Positions 1 to 8,900 are shown, numbered from the stretch's first letter. The stretch is 64,000 nucleotides of DNA from Paraflavitalea pollutisoli (GCF_029360705.1 NZ_JARKMX010000008.1:1921949-1985948); one strand, 5' to 3'. The notes: generated from the letters alone by a model not told the origin. Numbers and translations: made by a program.

Positions 1-38
1 GAATGCTTGTGTGTTCATGAATTGTTGTTGATGTATGA

Positions 39-464
39 TTAAAATAGTTTCAGTATCCCGAGTTTCTTTTCGCGTGTTGTCCGGGCGTTCACCTGGTGCA
101 GTTCCTTGTCGTAGTTCAGGTGGCAGCGCTGGCACAGGGCGGCAAGGTTTTCATCCCGATTATCCGTTGTATCGTGGTTCAGGTGGGCGATCGTCAGGAC
201 GATAACAGTCCATCGAGGATCTTCGTCGATTTCGTTCCAGTGGTCCGCCAGCATCCGCGCATGCTTATATCCCTGCAACCCTTGACCTACTGAATCGGCG
301 TACTGATTGCCCGCAGCTCGTTCGTACTCCTTTGCCTCTTTGTCCCACCGGACCGCGGCATGGTTGTTTACCCCGCAGAACTTGCAGCAATGGCCGTCAC
401 GCTTCAGAACGCGTTGCCGTATCTCCTTCCAGTCAGCCGGGTATTTTGAGTAGTCGCAGGGCAT
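39..464 (-). CDS. HNH endonuclease, phage type
   Basis: A 141-residue HNH-type nuclease. A CKFC pair (about residues 27-30) and a CQRCH cluster (111-115) form the zinc site. The HLNH stretch (94-97) supplies the catalytic HNH histidines, followed by an N-rich helix ending in the last zinc ligands. It is the last complete gene of the leftward early phage operon, starting 9 bases after the helicase-methyltransferase stop. In tailed phages such HNH proteins often sit next to the terminase and help DNA packaging, which would fit a position at the early/structural border, but terminase genes are outside the window. It could also be a free-standing homing-type nuclease. Confidence 0.8.
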   Translation of the reverse strand: MPCDYSKYPADWKEIRQRVLKRDGHCCKFCGVNNHAAVRWDKEAKEYERAAGNQYADSVGQGLQGYKHARMLADHWNEIDEDPRWTVIVLTIAHLNHDTTDNRDENLAALCQRCHLNYDKELHQVNARTTREKKLGILKLF

Positions 465-473
465 CAGATCAGT

Positions 474-3017
474 TTATTTGTCTATGTAATCAAACAGCGT
501 TGGCATCTTCGCACCTTGCTCAGCAGCTTTACAGTAGGCCGCGCCGTCGATGAAATAATTGTGGTTAAGTTCGAAGCCGATACCATAGCGGCCATGCTTT
601 ACAGCTTCGGAAGGCACCGTCATCAGCCCTCCGAACGGGTCAAATACCACATCACCAGGCTCCGACATCTGCGTGATCACGCGATCCGCGATATCGAGCT
701 GCATGGGACATAGGTGCATTTCGCGCCCTTTGTTGTACTGGGTACTGTTGAGCGTACGCATCCGGGTGATATCGGTCCATACCTCGTCGGACCAGCTTTG
801 CGGCTGAAGGAGCATGAACGTGGTGGGCAGCTTACCAGCTACCTGCAGGGCGTCGCCTATCGCCACATGGTACTCGAAGTCGTACACATGGTTCAGAGAA
901 TATTCTTTGAACACCTTGAATATCTTGTCATGCTCGAGGCCTGTTATCTCTTCCGGCAGCAAAGGCCTGTTACCTGAAGACCTGGTGAAGCCATGCGCGT
1001 CCACCTGCCAGCGGGAAAGGGAATACTCTTCCTTGCGCTTCTCGACCGGTTCATCGGCGTAGCTGTTCGTGCGATCGGTCGGCGGCTTGCGGAACAACAG
1101 CAGGTATTCGGGCATGCCTACGCCCATCTTCGTGGCGTCTTTGCACTGCTCCGACCATCCCAGTCGGTAAGTCTGGTTGTTCTCGCGCACCACATCCGTG
1201 ACGATCGTTTTCATGCCGAGGTAGGCAAATCCATGTTTCCGGTAGTGGTTGATGGTGTCCAGGTGAAAGGGGTACACCTCCTGACAGCCCATCCCTGTCA
1301 TACCCATGGGAACGATACGATCCTTTACGTGGATGGCAGCGATCCTGCCGGGCTTCAAGGCACGGTACACTTCCGGCGTCAGGTAATCCATCTGTACGAA
1401 GAATTCTTCGTTGCTTTCACTGTGGCCGAAGTCCGAATAATTAGGGGAGTATTCGTATTGAGAAGAGAAGGGAATGCTGGTCAGCACCAGGCCAATACTA
1501 TCGGTTTCCAGTCTTCTGGCCTCGAGTACTGCATCATTGTGCACGATCCGGTACCGGTCGCCTTTGATCTCTATCCTTTCTACTCCGATTTTCCTAGTTA
1601 GCAGGCTGGCCATGGCCGCTTGTGATAGGCCAAATTCTTTGATGATGTCCGTCATTACTTTTACTTGTTTGATGTGGTTACGCCATTTCGTTTCGAGTAT
1701 CTTCCGCACCTCGCGTTCCGCTTCAGTGTAGATCAGGTCAACGCGTACCTGGTGAGTCTGCAGGAATCGACGCAGGCGATGAATGGATTGTATAAAGTCG
1801 TTGAACTTAAAGCCAATTCCCAAGTAGATCGCCCAGTGGCAATGACGCTGCAGGTTGGTGCCTGATCCGATCATTGAAGGCTTGCCGCCAATCTCATCGA
1901 TCACACCGGTAGAGAAATCGGCAATGATCGCCTCCCGGTCTTCCAATGCCTGTTTTCCGTATACCGTTGCACAGGTTGGAATTGCCCGCTCGATCGCTTC
2001 ACGTTCGCTTTCCAGGTCGTGCCAGATAATTCGGTGAGCAGCTGGGTCTTCTTTGCGCAGCTCCATCATTTTCGCGATACGAGCCGGCAGGCTATCCCGC
2101 TTTTCCTTTGCGGCGCCAGGCAGGCCGAGCGCGATATCTTTAAACATCCGGCCCTGCCCACTCTTTTCGGTACCGGCGTTTGTGTGATCCGTTGGCAGTT
2201 CATGCCAGCGCAGGTCGAGCTCAGGCAAGATATACCCTTCATCATCTGCTGGATCGTCAGTAAGGTCCGAAGGCTTTGTAACGAACAGCGCCCAGCTGGC
2301 CACCCATAGCCAGAACTCCCGTTCCTTGTGTGCATGCAGCGTCAGCTTATCAGCCTGCGTGCTGTCGCGCTTGAAAAACCTGGTTTTAGCCTGGCTAATA
2401 TCCATAACCCCAAGGAAGTCCGCGTAAGCCAGCAACTCGATATAGTCGTTGGGCGAAGGCGTTGCCGTGGCCACGAAGCGGTAAGGGACACACTGGGTAC
2501 CGCGGCGATCACCCATCGGGCCGCCATCACCCGTGAACAGGCGCATGAACTCACGGAAGGTCTTACTACCGCCAAAGCCGCGCAAGATTGATGCTTCGTC
2601 AAGGCTGGCCGCCTGAAACATTCGCGGATCCAGTTTACCGTCGCGGACCGTTTCGTAGTTGGTGATGTATATACCGGTCTCTTCGCACTCAGCGATCGAT
2701 CGCACAAACTTTGGCGGTGTTTCCCAACCGAGGATATTCCTCGAGTCGTTGATGAATTCCTGCCGAACGCCGAGCGGGGCAATGATCAATCCGCGGCCGC
2801 CTGTCCTGGTCAGAATTATCCTAATGGTTTCCAACTGCGTAACCGTCTTGTGAAGGCCAAAGGATGCGAAATTTGCCCGTTGTCCGCCTTCGACGTTCCA
2901 CTTAACCATGAACCGGTTGTGTGGCTTTAAGGCCGGGTTTATCTCGTTCAGATCAACCTCGAAGCCAGTTGACTTCGCCAGCTTTACCTTGTTCTTCAAA
3001 AAGTCTTCGTAGATCAT
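474..3017 (-). CDS. SF2 helicase-DNA methyltransferase fusion
   Basis: An 847-residue two-part protein. The N-terminal part (about 1-450) resembles a SNF2/DEAD-type superfamily 2 helicase: a degenerate Walker A (SFGLHKT, 52-58), a DEAS box (140-143), motif III ATATPSP (183-189), a GSGTNLQ motif (384-390) and a QSIHRLRR motif VI (410-417). The C-terminal part (about 500-847) is an amino-DNA methyltransferase with motif IV TSIPFSSQY (513-521) ahead of motif I FDPFGG (792-797), the order of beta-class N4-C/N6-A enzymes. Motif IV has IPF where most family members have PPY. ATG overlaps the DUF1064 stop (ATGA), so the two are translationally coupled. It probably modifies phage DNA against host restriction. 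No nuclease domain is visible. Confidence 0.8.
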   Translation of the reverse strand: MIYEDFLKNKVKLAKSTGFEVDLNEINPALKPHNRFMVKWNVEGGQRANFASFGLHKTVTQLETIRIILTRTGGRGLIIAPLGVRQEFINDSRNILGWETPPKFVRSIAECEETGIYITNYETVRDGKLDPRMFQAASLDEASILRGFGGSKTFREFMRLFTGDGGPMGDRRGTQCVPYRFVATATPSPNDYIELLAYADFLGVMDISQAKTRFFKRDSTQADKLTLHAHKEREFWLWVASWALFVTKPSDLTDDPADDEGYILPELDLRWHELPTDHTNAGTEKSGQGRMFKDIALGLPGAAKEKRDSLPARIAKMMELRKEDPAAHRIIWHDLESEREAIERAIPTCATVYGKQALEDREAIIADFSTGVIDEIGGKPSMIGSGTNLQRHCHWAIYLGIGFKFNDFIQSIHRLRRFLQTHQVRVDLIYTEAEREVRKILETKWRNHIKQVKVMTDIIKEFGLSQAAMASLLTRKIGVERIEIKGDRYRIVHNDAVLEARRLETDSIGLVLTSIPFSSQYEYSPNYSDFGHSESNEEFFVQMDYLTPEVYRALKPGRIAAIHVKDRIVPMGMTGMGCQEVYPFHLDTINHYRKHGFAYLGMKTIVTDVVRENNQTYRLGWSEQCKDATKMGVGMPEYLLLFRKPPTDRTNSYADEPVEKRKEEYSLSRWQVDAHGFTRSSGNRPLLPEEITGLEHDKIFKVFKEYSLNHVYDFEYHVAIGDALQVAGKLPTTFMLLQPQSWSDEVWTDITRMRTLNSTQYNKGREMHLCPMQLDIADRVITQMSEPGDVVFDPFGGLMTVPSEAVKHGRYGIGFELNHNYFIDGAAYCKAAEQGAKMPTLFDYIDK

Positions 3018-3436
3018 ACTTCCTTGATATCGATGTTTAACAATTGCTTCATCAGCTTTTTCTTTAACCGGTACGCCCGGTTTTTCCTCGTGGCGTCGCT
3101 CTTCACATCCTCCACTACCTTTTCCCCGGTTGCCTGGATCACGTATACGAAGTCCGCGACATAGCTGCTGATCTTGCCGCCGTTCACTTCGAGCTCGTAG
3201 ACCACCTGCAGCTCCAGAAAACCGATTTCGCCTGCCTTCTGCATAATCTTCAACTGACCGTACCGCTTCCCTTCCTTGGCGCTGTCGAACCTGATCCCAT
3301 CGATCTCGACCACCTGGTTGCCGTACTTCGATCGCTTCGTCGACCTCTCCTTCTTGTGCTGGCCGGCAAACAGGTGAGGGTTCCTGGCGGCGCAGGCGGT
3401 CTTCTGCAGGGCTGCTATGGTCATGTGTGCTTTCAT
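3014..3436 (-). CDS. DUF1064 phage nuclease-like protein
   Basis: About 140 residues from the ATG at 3436. The reading frame stays open further upstream, but this ATG overlaps the stop of the preceding gene as TGATG and is preferred. The core (KYGNQVVEIDGIRFDSAKEGKRY onward is shown only in part here: a KYGN start, an F-D-S-x-x-E-G motif, then VADFVY and a VEDVKS strand) matches DUF1064, a small phage family with a PD-(D/E)XK-like fold. The conserved E, D and D-x-K residues look intact. Members lie among phage replication and recombination genes and are thought to act on branched DNA; that function is inference here. Confidence 0.75.
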   Translation of the reverse strand: MKAHMTIAALQKTACAARNPHLFAGQHKKERSTKRSKYGNQVVEIDGIRFDSAKEGKRYGQLKIMQKAGEIGFLELQVVYELEVNGGKISSYVADFVYVIQATGEKVVEDVKSDATRKNRAYRLKKKLMKQLLNIDIKEV

Positions 3437-3657
3437 CAGTATGCGGTAAACTGGTCGCGTTCCTTTTTCTTTTCGTGGTATGCCGCTCTTACACAGGCCT
3501 TGCATTTGTTGCAATGACCGTCTGCCGATGACCGATTGATTGGAAAGGCGCTGAGTGGTTGAGGTCCATTATCCGGACAACCATAACATACCTTGCTATC
3601 AGATTTTGGTTTCACTGATGCCTGGGAAGGAAACCTGTAAAGCCTTATTTCTCCCAT
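3436..3657 (-). CDS. Small zinc-ribbon protein
   Basis: A 73-74 residue protein with a CYGC pair, a PLSAF segment, and a CNKCKAC cluster followed by a lysine-rich helix. This spacing resembles the treble-clef zinc site of phage endonuclease VII/HNH-like proteins, but no catalytic histidine pair is obvious. The start is either the ATG at 3657 (TGATG overlap with the preceding stop) or a GTG one codon upstream. It is coupled on both sides within the phage operon. Function unknown; probably nucleic acid binding. Confidence 0.55.
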   Translation of the reverse strand: MGEIRLYRFPSQASVKPKSDSKVCYGCPDNGPQPLSAFPINRSSADGHCNKCKACVRAAYHEKKKERDQFTAY

Positions 3658-4469
3658 CACATTGATTTTAAGTAGTTATACAAAAGCATTTTCTTTGCGA
3701 GCGCCCGCAGCTTTTCAGCTTGTTCTGGCTCAAACTCACCCGCCTCCTTCATCTTGACGAATCTGGAAAGGGCGGCGCGGTTCTCGGTATTCATCTGGTT
3801 GGTGACCAGGGTTGACAGCTTCTGGTGGGTGTAGGCGATAGCTATCTGCAGCTGCTCCCACTTCTCCTGCTTTGTTGGCGTTAACCGTTCCTTCTCAACC
3901 AGCCAGTCGTACAGCATCACAGGAAGGAATTCGACGGGCAAATTTTGATCTTTAGTTTCCTGAAGCCACTTCTCCATCCCGGCGTCCGATGTGTCCTCCC
4001 TGGGCTTGTATTGAAGTCTGGCGAGCTTGTGGCTTTCCTCATGCTTGCTGACCTCTGCCCGCCGGTTCATGTAAGGGATCATCACCTCGTCAATAAGTGC
4101 CAGGTTTATCTGCTTCCCCCAGTCCTTCACGGTCGTGCCCATCAGCCGGAAGGCATACTCGACTTCTTGAGGGCAACAGGTGGCGTACTTCTCGATCAGC
4201 AATTGCCTGAACTGATCAACCAGAATGTTCATGAACTCATCCTCCGGAACCACCCAGCCGGTGATGATCGAAATCTTCAGCAACAAGGCTTTCGGTACCG
4301 GGACCATTTCAAGGGGCTCAAGCTTCCCGATCGGCATCCCTGAATACTTAGCAGCCAGTATGCTGTTTTCCTCCGGGGTTAACGTCGGTACGTAGGCTTT
4401 CGAGCAGTTGGTTACGTCCAGTGTTCCTGTCTGGTTTGAGATCGCGGTGCTGATTGATACTGGTTCCAT
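3657..4469 (-). CDS. Phage operon protein, unknown
   Basis: About 270 residues, mostly helical and charged, with no motif I recognise. The upstream-most start is a TTG; the ATG at 4469 is preferred, and the reading frame still overlaps the preceding gene by about 120 bases. A third option is an ATG just after that gene's stop (near 4337), which would remove the N-terminal 44 residues. It lies between the possible replisome organiser and the zinc-ribbon gene, so a replication role (for example helicase loading) is possible, but no Walker motif is visible. Confidence 0.5.
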   Translation of the reverse strand: MEPVSISTAISNQTGTLDVTNCSKAYVPTLTPEENSILAAKYSGMPIGKLEPLEMVPVPKALLLKISIITGWVVPEDEFMNILVDQFRQLLIEKYATCCPQEVEYAFRLMGTTVKDWGKQINLALIDEVMIPYMNRRAEVSKHEESHKLARLQYKPREDTSDAGMEKWLQETKDQNLPVEFLPVMLYDWLVEKERLTPTKQEKWEQLQIAIAYTHQKLSTLVTNQMNTENRAALSRFVKMKEAGEFEPEQAEKLRALAKKMLLYNYLKSM

Positions 4470-5232
4470 TTTTCCCGAATAAGCCTTGTGCAATGGTTTG
4501 GAAGTACTTGTTGATCTTGGAAATGTCGTAACCCGACAGGTGCTGGTCGCTCTTGACGTAGGCGATCATTTCGCCCCAGCGCCTGGTGATCGCATCCCGG
4601 TTCGCCTCATCCGTGATCTGTCCCTTCAGCCCCAGCCAGGATTGTATTTTGCCAGCGATGAGTCGCATGGATGGTAAGTCAAGCATTTGGTCTACCGGGT
4701 AATGCTGGTTAGCTTCGGTGAACTGCTTCAGCATCGTGGGCAGTAGCAACTCGGGATTGGTTTCCCCCGCACCCCCTTCCTTATCCTTTTCCATGTCTTT
4801 ATCCATATCCATTTCCATAGCCCCCTGTAAGGGGCTTGCAAGGCCCTCGCTACCACCTTCAGAATTTTTTACAGATAGATCGGCATTCAACAAGTTGAAG
4901 CGTTTAAGCGTGGCGATCGCAGAAAGGTGCGCCCGGTTTTTTTCCGAAAGCTTACCGTATTGGAACTCGATGAAGGACGGGATAAACCACTTTTTGCCAG
5001 CCTCCAACTCAATTACACGATCTCCATCAGTGTTGAAAAACTTCAAGGCATCCACCTTGTTTACTGGCATGTCGGAACCCAGGTAGGCCTGCGCAATTTC
5101 AAAGTCAACGATCCATATACCGGCATGGTCACAATCATGGTATAGGAAGTCCCAAAGGAGCTTGTAAGCCCCTTGTAAGGACCTTATGAAGGGCTTTTTG
5201 TACTTATTTGTATCTGTGAATCGCTTGGCCAT
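4348..5232 (-). CDS. Possible phage replisome organiser
   Basis: A 294-residue protein. The N-terminal 115 residues (MAKRFTDTNKYKKPF... with a LQGAYKLLWDFLYHDCDHAG segment) resemble the winged-helix N-terminal domain of DnaD/replisome-organiser proteins of Bacteroidota and Firmicutes phages. An acidic low-complexity linker (MEMDMDKDMEKDKEGG) follows at about residues 140-155, then a helical C-terminal domain. It sits next to a DnaA domain IV protein, supporting a role in replication initiation at the phage origin. The start is an ATG 31 bases after the preceding stop. Assignment rests on remote similarity and position. Confidence 0.6.
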   Translation of the reverse strand: MAKRFTDTNKYKKPFIRSLQGAYKLLWDFLYHDCDHAGIWIVDFEIAQAYLGSDMPVNKVDALKFFNTDGDRVIELEAGKKWFIPSFIEFQYGKLSEKNRAHLSAIATLKRFNLLNADLSVKNSEGGSEGLASPLQGAMEMDMDKDMEKDKEGGAGETNPELLLPTMLKQFTEANQHYPVDQMLDLPSMRLIAGKIQSWLGLKGQITDEANRDAITRRWGEMIAYVKSDQHLSGYDISKINKYFQTIAQGLFGKNGTSINQHRDLKPDRNTGRNQLLESLRTDVNPGGKQHTGC

Positions 5233-5263
5233 GGTGCATCTTTTCGATAGGTTATTGATCTCG

Positions 5264-5698
5264 CTAGTTGTGGTCGGAAAGAACCTTCTTCACCTCTTGG
5301 ATGTATGCCTCCACCTTCTTGGTCAACTCCACTGTCCTAGAATGGCCTGTGTAGAGAAGATCCTTGTGGGTCAAATAACCGTGGTAGGCCGTAGTGTGAT
5401 CTCTGCCGCCAAGCCTCTCGCCAATCATCTTCCAAGTTGTTATGCGGGCCTCATAGCTGAAATAGGCGATAAGCTGTCGGGCCGCTACAATTGCCCTTTT
5501 CCGCTTTTTCCCAACGAGCTCTTCCTCTGTGATGTCGGTGACATGGCTTACTATTTCGACAACCTGGTCGAGACTTAAGCGCGGACCCTTGTCTTCGATT
5601 GGTATGAGGCGAACTTCATCGTTATTCACCAGAGATTTGAGCTCCGAATTCCATCCGGCGATTTTCTCCTGCACTTCAGGGCTTTGAATGTTTAACAT
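5264..5698 (-). CDS. Stand-alone DnaA domain IV protein
   Basis: A 144-residue protein whose residues 40-140 match the C-terminal DNA-binding domain of DnaA. The GGRDHTTAYHG stretch (97-107) is the DnaA signature (usually GGRDHTTVLHA), preceded by the KKRKRAIVAARQLIAYF helix (64-80). The AAA+ domain of DnaA is absent; only about 40 unrelated residues precede the domain. Such a protein could bind DnaA-box-like sites, either to mark a phage origin or to compete with host DnaA. It is followed 31 bases on by the possible replisome organiser, so both are probably part of one initiation module. Confidence 0.8.
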   Translation of the reverse strand: MLNIQSPEVQEKIAGWNSELKSLVNNDEVRLIPIEDKGPRLSLDQVVEIVSHVTDITEEELVGKKRKRAIVAARQLIAYFSYEARITTWKMIGERLGGRDHTTAYHGYLTHKDLLYTGHSRTVELTKKVEAYIQEVKKVLSDHN

Positions 5699-5709
5699 GA
5701 TGAGTTTCT

Positions 5710-6093
5710 TTAATGATTTACTAATCGTGATGAGGATAGACCAAGACTCTTCGACAGTTTCGGGTGTTCCTCAATCACCCGGTGGCAGGGGCCACATACT
5801 TTGATACCGGTGTCGAACAGATGGCTACCGATCCTGCCGGCATCGTGATGCTTCTGGGTGGCGTGGTATTGGCAGCCTGCGAACAACTTGATCACCTCGT
5901 CCGACTTGTTTTCCAGCAAAGCCACCGCGCAAACATTGTCGTCCTGGAACTCCTTTCGTTTCTGAGCCGAGTACTGCCTATTCCTGCGAGCCTGCTTCCT
6001 TGATTCTTTCCTAATAGGCTTTGGCTTTTTACGGGCCTTAACCTTTTTACACGGGCCTTTGTCCGGGCAGCAGGGATGTTTGCAAGGCTTCAT
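5710..6093 (-). CDS. NinG/HNH-like zinc protein
   Basis: A 127-residue protein. The start is cysteine-rich (CKHPCCPDKGPCKK), followed by a strongly basic region (20-45). The C-terminal half has a zinc/HNH-like pattern: a C-x-Y-H pair, KHHDAGRIG, then VCGPCHRVIEEHP. This arrangement occurs in phage NinG/Rap-like recombination nucleases and related HNH proteins. Given its place in a replication-recombination operon, a nuclease acting on recombination intermediates is the likeliest role. It starts 11 bases after its upstream neighbour's stop. Confidence 0.6.
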   Translation of the reverse strand: MKPCKHPCCPDKGPCKKVKARKKPKPIRKESRKQARRNRQYSAQKRKEFQDDNVCAVALLENKSDEVIKLFAGCQYHATQKHHDAGRIGSHLFDTGIKVCGPCHRVIEEHPKLSKSLGLSSSRLVNH

Positions 6094-6104
6094 GGAGCGG
6101 CAGG

Positions 6105-6452
6105 TTAGATCTTAAGCTTTTTACACAACTGGCTGAGGCTGGTACAACCGTGCGCAGCCAACACGATATCTGCCTCGAATTCGTCAGCACTTACCTTAGT
6201 CGTATCCAAATCCACCTTTGCAAGCACACGGGCAATTGCTTCTTGGTTTACGGCTTGGCTACTGTACCGGTGATCAGTTAAGTAGTCTCTTACTGGTTCG
6301 GGCAGGGCTTGGATCGTTGTCATGATCATTTTAGCCTGAGGCATCTTCGCCTTGATGGCGGCTTTGTTCTTGGCATTGATGGCCTCTGTCTTTTGCGCCG
6401 CAACCTTTTTTGAGAGCGCCTGGATTTCCTTTTCAGTGAGTTTGAATGTCAT
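6105..6452 (-). CDS. Small helical phage protein, unknown
   Basis: A 115-residue protein with an N-terminal lysine/alanine-rich helix that could form a coiled coil (residues 5-40), then two or three shorter helices. Its stop is 11 bases ahead of the NinG-like gene and its ATG lies 1 base after its upstream neighbour's stop, so it belongs to the operon. No recognised family. Confidence 0.6.
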   Translation of the reverse strand: MTFKLTEKEIQALSKKVAAQKTEAINAKNKAAIKAKMPQAKMIMTTIQALPEPVRDYLTDHRYSSQAVNQEAIARVLAKVDLDTTKVSADEFEADIVLAAHGCTSLSQLCKKLKI

Positions 6453-6453
6453 A

Positions 6454-6717
6454 TCAAAAGAGTGTTTTAGTGACTGGTTTTTGTTTGCTGGTTTGCCGCT
6501 TCGTAGGTTGTGGTGGTGGGGCTTCTGTTTGGAACTTTTTCTCTATCTCGGGCTTTTTGTCGGTCAGGTATCGCACACATACCGGGAACCGCTGTCCGTC
6601 CTTTCCCTGGACTATCTTCACATCCTCCCGGCTACCGATCTCTTCGACCTCATCTCCGGCGCGACCGTACAGATGCGTGTGCTTGAACGAACTGTATATG
6701 TCAGTAGTCAGGTACAA
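6454..6717 (-). CDS. Small phage protein, unknown
   Basis: About 87 residues; no ATG is available in this frame, so translation probably begins at the TTG at 6717, overlapping the end of the preceding gene by 17 bases. The N-terminal 60 residues form a compact, beta-rich region (YGRAGDEVEEIGSREDVKIV), ending in a proline/lysine/glutamine-rich tail. The non-ATG start and lack of a family make it less certain than its neighbours, but frame continuity and packing favour a real gene. Confidence 0.45.
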   Translation of the reverse strand: MYLTTDIYSSFKHTHLYGRAGDEVEEIGSREDVKIVQGKDGQRFPVCVRYLTDKKPEIEKKFQTEAPPPQPTKRQTSKQKPVTKTLF

Positions 6718-6889
6718 AGTGTTCTTCCTTTTGGTCAGCGATGCTTTGCTTCAGTTCCTTGGTGGTGAAGATCTTGTCAGCATGCGTCCTGCGGGCCCAG
6801 GCGATCAGCTTCTCCTCCGGGAAAACATCTTCTGGATCGAGGGTTTCAGCTACCTCAGCGATGGTGTATTGCTTATCCTGCGATTGCAT
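6701..6889 (-). CDS. Small acidic phage protein, unknown
   Basis: A 62-residue acidic protein (EVAETLDPEDVFPEEKLIAWARR) starting with an ATG that overlaps the nuclease-FtsK gene by 17 bases. Its TIAEVAETL and FTTKELKQSI segments could be the helices of a small helix-turn-helix, but this is weak. Kept because of its coupling on both sides. Confidence 0.5.
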   Translation of the reverse strand: MQSQDKQYTIAEVAETLDPEDVFPEEKLIAWARRTHADKIFTTKELKQSIADQKEEHFVPDY

Positions 6890-8900
6890 GAGGAGTGGTT
6901 TCGGGTTTGAAGTATGCCTGGAAGCGAACGGTGTCGTTGTACTCAGGCGATTTGATCAAGCCGTCACCCTTACCGGTCAACGATTCGGCGCCTGCCTCAT
7001 CGAGTACGACCTTGCTGTCGATTTCTTTAGGCATCCGGAAACAAATCTGCACGGGGAAGTTGGCCTTTGCGTCACCAGTAATCACCTTGACCGAGGCCCG
7101 CTGAGTGCCAGCTACCAGGCGGATACCGCAGGACCGTCCTTTCTGCGCAAGCTTCCGCAAGTTGATCTCAAGGGTCTTGCCTGCGTTGGAAAGAGCGTCG
7201 GCGAACTCATCAAAAATCACAAGCGTATATTCCTCCTTACCCTGCTTGACCAATTGTTCCATGTGCACTACCAGTTTATCCATGGCATCGACTATCTCCT
7301 CTATATCGTTAATAACCAGAATACCCTGGCGGCGGTACTTCATGAAATCTCTTGAATATTTGGGGTCCAGGATAATTATGTTGTCGATCTCCTCTTTTGC
7401 GTACTCAACGATGTTGGTCATGCAGACTGATTTACCTGATCCTGTGGCGCCGCATACCAGCATGTGGGGAGTACTATGGTTCTCGAGGTCCCAGTATACA
7501 ACGTCCCCGTAGTTGTCCCGGCCTATCGGGATTTTCTTGCCAACACGATCGTTAGGCTCAAACAGCAGGATGCCGTTCCTTTCCTTGGGAGCTTCGATCG
7601 ACAGGTAGGATTTACCTTTGTAGACTTTCATTTGGCTGCTGATCCGGACGTTGGCCACGTCAAGGGCGTTGGCAATGTCCATTCGATAGCCGTAGATCGA
7701 AGCAACCCGTACACCGGCACCGACCTCAACCAGGTAAGTGTTGCAGCTATACCCCTCGAAGACGTGCGCAACCTTTGCCAGAACACTGAAAGTTTTCAGA
7801 GCATGCTCAATCTTCTGCTCTGGGGTCATGTCTTTGTTACTCATATCGTATTGAATAAATTTATCTGCGTTTTGCTTAAATTTTCGGATGATAGTGGGGC
7901 TGATCATCTCGCCCGCTGAGTCGCGGATCTTCCTCAGTCGCTTGCCGACCAGCTCCTTTTTCGATTCCTCGACGTTGAAGTCTTCCACACTCACCTCGCT
8001 GATCATGGTGCGGGCCCAGAAGTCATACAACTCAGCCATATCGACGAACTTATCCGAGTCATTGATCAGGTAGACGTAATCCGCATCACTGACTGCCTCG
8101 AGCATTCTCCTTAACGGCTCGTACAACAATGCTTCATAAAGGCGGCGAGTGCTATCGGTAATCTCCACTGGCATCTTAGCCAACTGGGCGCTTTTGTCCT
8201 TGTTTTGGCTGTACTTGTTCTCGATGAACCAAACCTCATCAACTGTCAAACCGGTTTTGGTCTCAAAACCTTTTACGTAGGTGATCGCCTGGATGCCGAT
8301 GGATAGCGCCATCTCATCCTCCGGCGTGAACGCATTCTTGCTTTTGTGATCTATCAGGACGATCCTGTCGTCGTTCAGGCGGATACCAAGGTCCATTTTG
8401 AAGTTGAGCGGCAGGGGGATGTCAACACCGTTCACTGTCACAAACTCGCTCCCATACATCTCCACAAAGAGAACTTCGGCCAGGTCTTCTTCATAAAGTG
8501 CTTTCTCTGTCCAGAAGTTTTTGAGCAGGGAGGTAACCTTTTTCACTGCATCCAGGTGGGCGGCCTCGACGGTCGGAGTGGTTTTCTGCAGCTTCCATTT
8601 ATTTGCACCGGTCGAAGCCAGGTAATCAAAAGCTGCCTGCTCCATCTCGATTAGATCGATCTGCTTACCTTCCATTTTCTGGGCAAAGTAGTAGTCCAAT
8701 GCTGCGTGGTAGGCGTTCCCGGCCATGGTAGTAGAGCTCGATTTCGAGTAAACACCGTAGATGTGCTGCATCTCGAACGCCTTCTCGTTGCGGGCAAATC
8801 CGGTAACCTTTGAGTAGCTCCAGCTGCTCACCAGGAAGTTGCTCAGAAGTTCCTCAAGCTGCTCAGGTTCGTAGCTGCGGTATTGGCTTTCTGTAATCAT
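6873..8900 (-). CDS. RecB-like nuclease-FtsK ATPase fusion
   Basis: A 675-residue protein with two enzyme parts. Residues 20-250 carry RecB/Cas4-type PD-(D/E)XK nuclease motifs: GNAYHAAL with H65, D170 in KMDLG, the catalytic DHK at 184-186 and QAITY at 204-208. Residues 385-665 are an FtsK/HerA-type motor: a short FtsK beta-like region, Walker A GATGSGKS (484-491), Walker B VIFDEFAD (561-568) and a sensor-like VAGTQR (596-601). No membrane segment and no gamma (KOPS-reading) domain are present. The ATG overlaps the ERF stop by four bases. It probably resects or translocates DNA ends for the ERF annealing protein; this is inference from domains and context. Confidence 0.85.
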   Translation of the reverse strand: MITESQYRSYEPEQLEELLSNFLVSSWSYSKVTGFARNEKAFEMQHIYGVYSKSSSTTMAGNAYHAALDYYFAQKMEGKQIDLIEMEQAAFDYLASTGANKWKLQKTTPTVEAAHLDAVKKVTSLLKNFWTEKALYEEDLAEVLFVEMYGSEFVTVNGVDIPLPLNFKMDLGIRLNDDRIVLIDHKSKNAFTPEDEMALSIGIQAITYVKGFETKTGLTVDEVWFIENKYSQNKDKSAQLAKMPVEITDSTRRLYEALLYEPLRRMLEAVSDADYVYLINDSDKFVDMAELYDFWARTMISEVSVEDFNVEESKKELVGKRLRKIRDSAGEMISPTIIRKFKQNADKFIQYDMSNKDMTPEQKIEHALKTFSVLAKVAHVFEGYSCNTYLVEVGAGVRVASIYGYRMDIANALDVANVRISSQMKVYKGKSYLSIEAPKERNGILLFEPNDRVGKKIPIGRDNYGDVVYWDLENHSTPHMLVCGATGSGKSVCMTNIVEYAKEEIDNIIILDPKYSRDFMKYRRQGILVINDIEEIVDAMDKLVVHMEQLVKQGKEEYTLVIFDEFADALSNAGKTLEINLRKLAQKGRSCGIRLVAGTQRASVKVITGDAKANFPVQICFRMPKEIDSKVVLDEAGAESLTGKGDGLIKSPEYNDTVRFQAYFKPETTPHAIAG

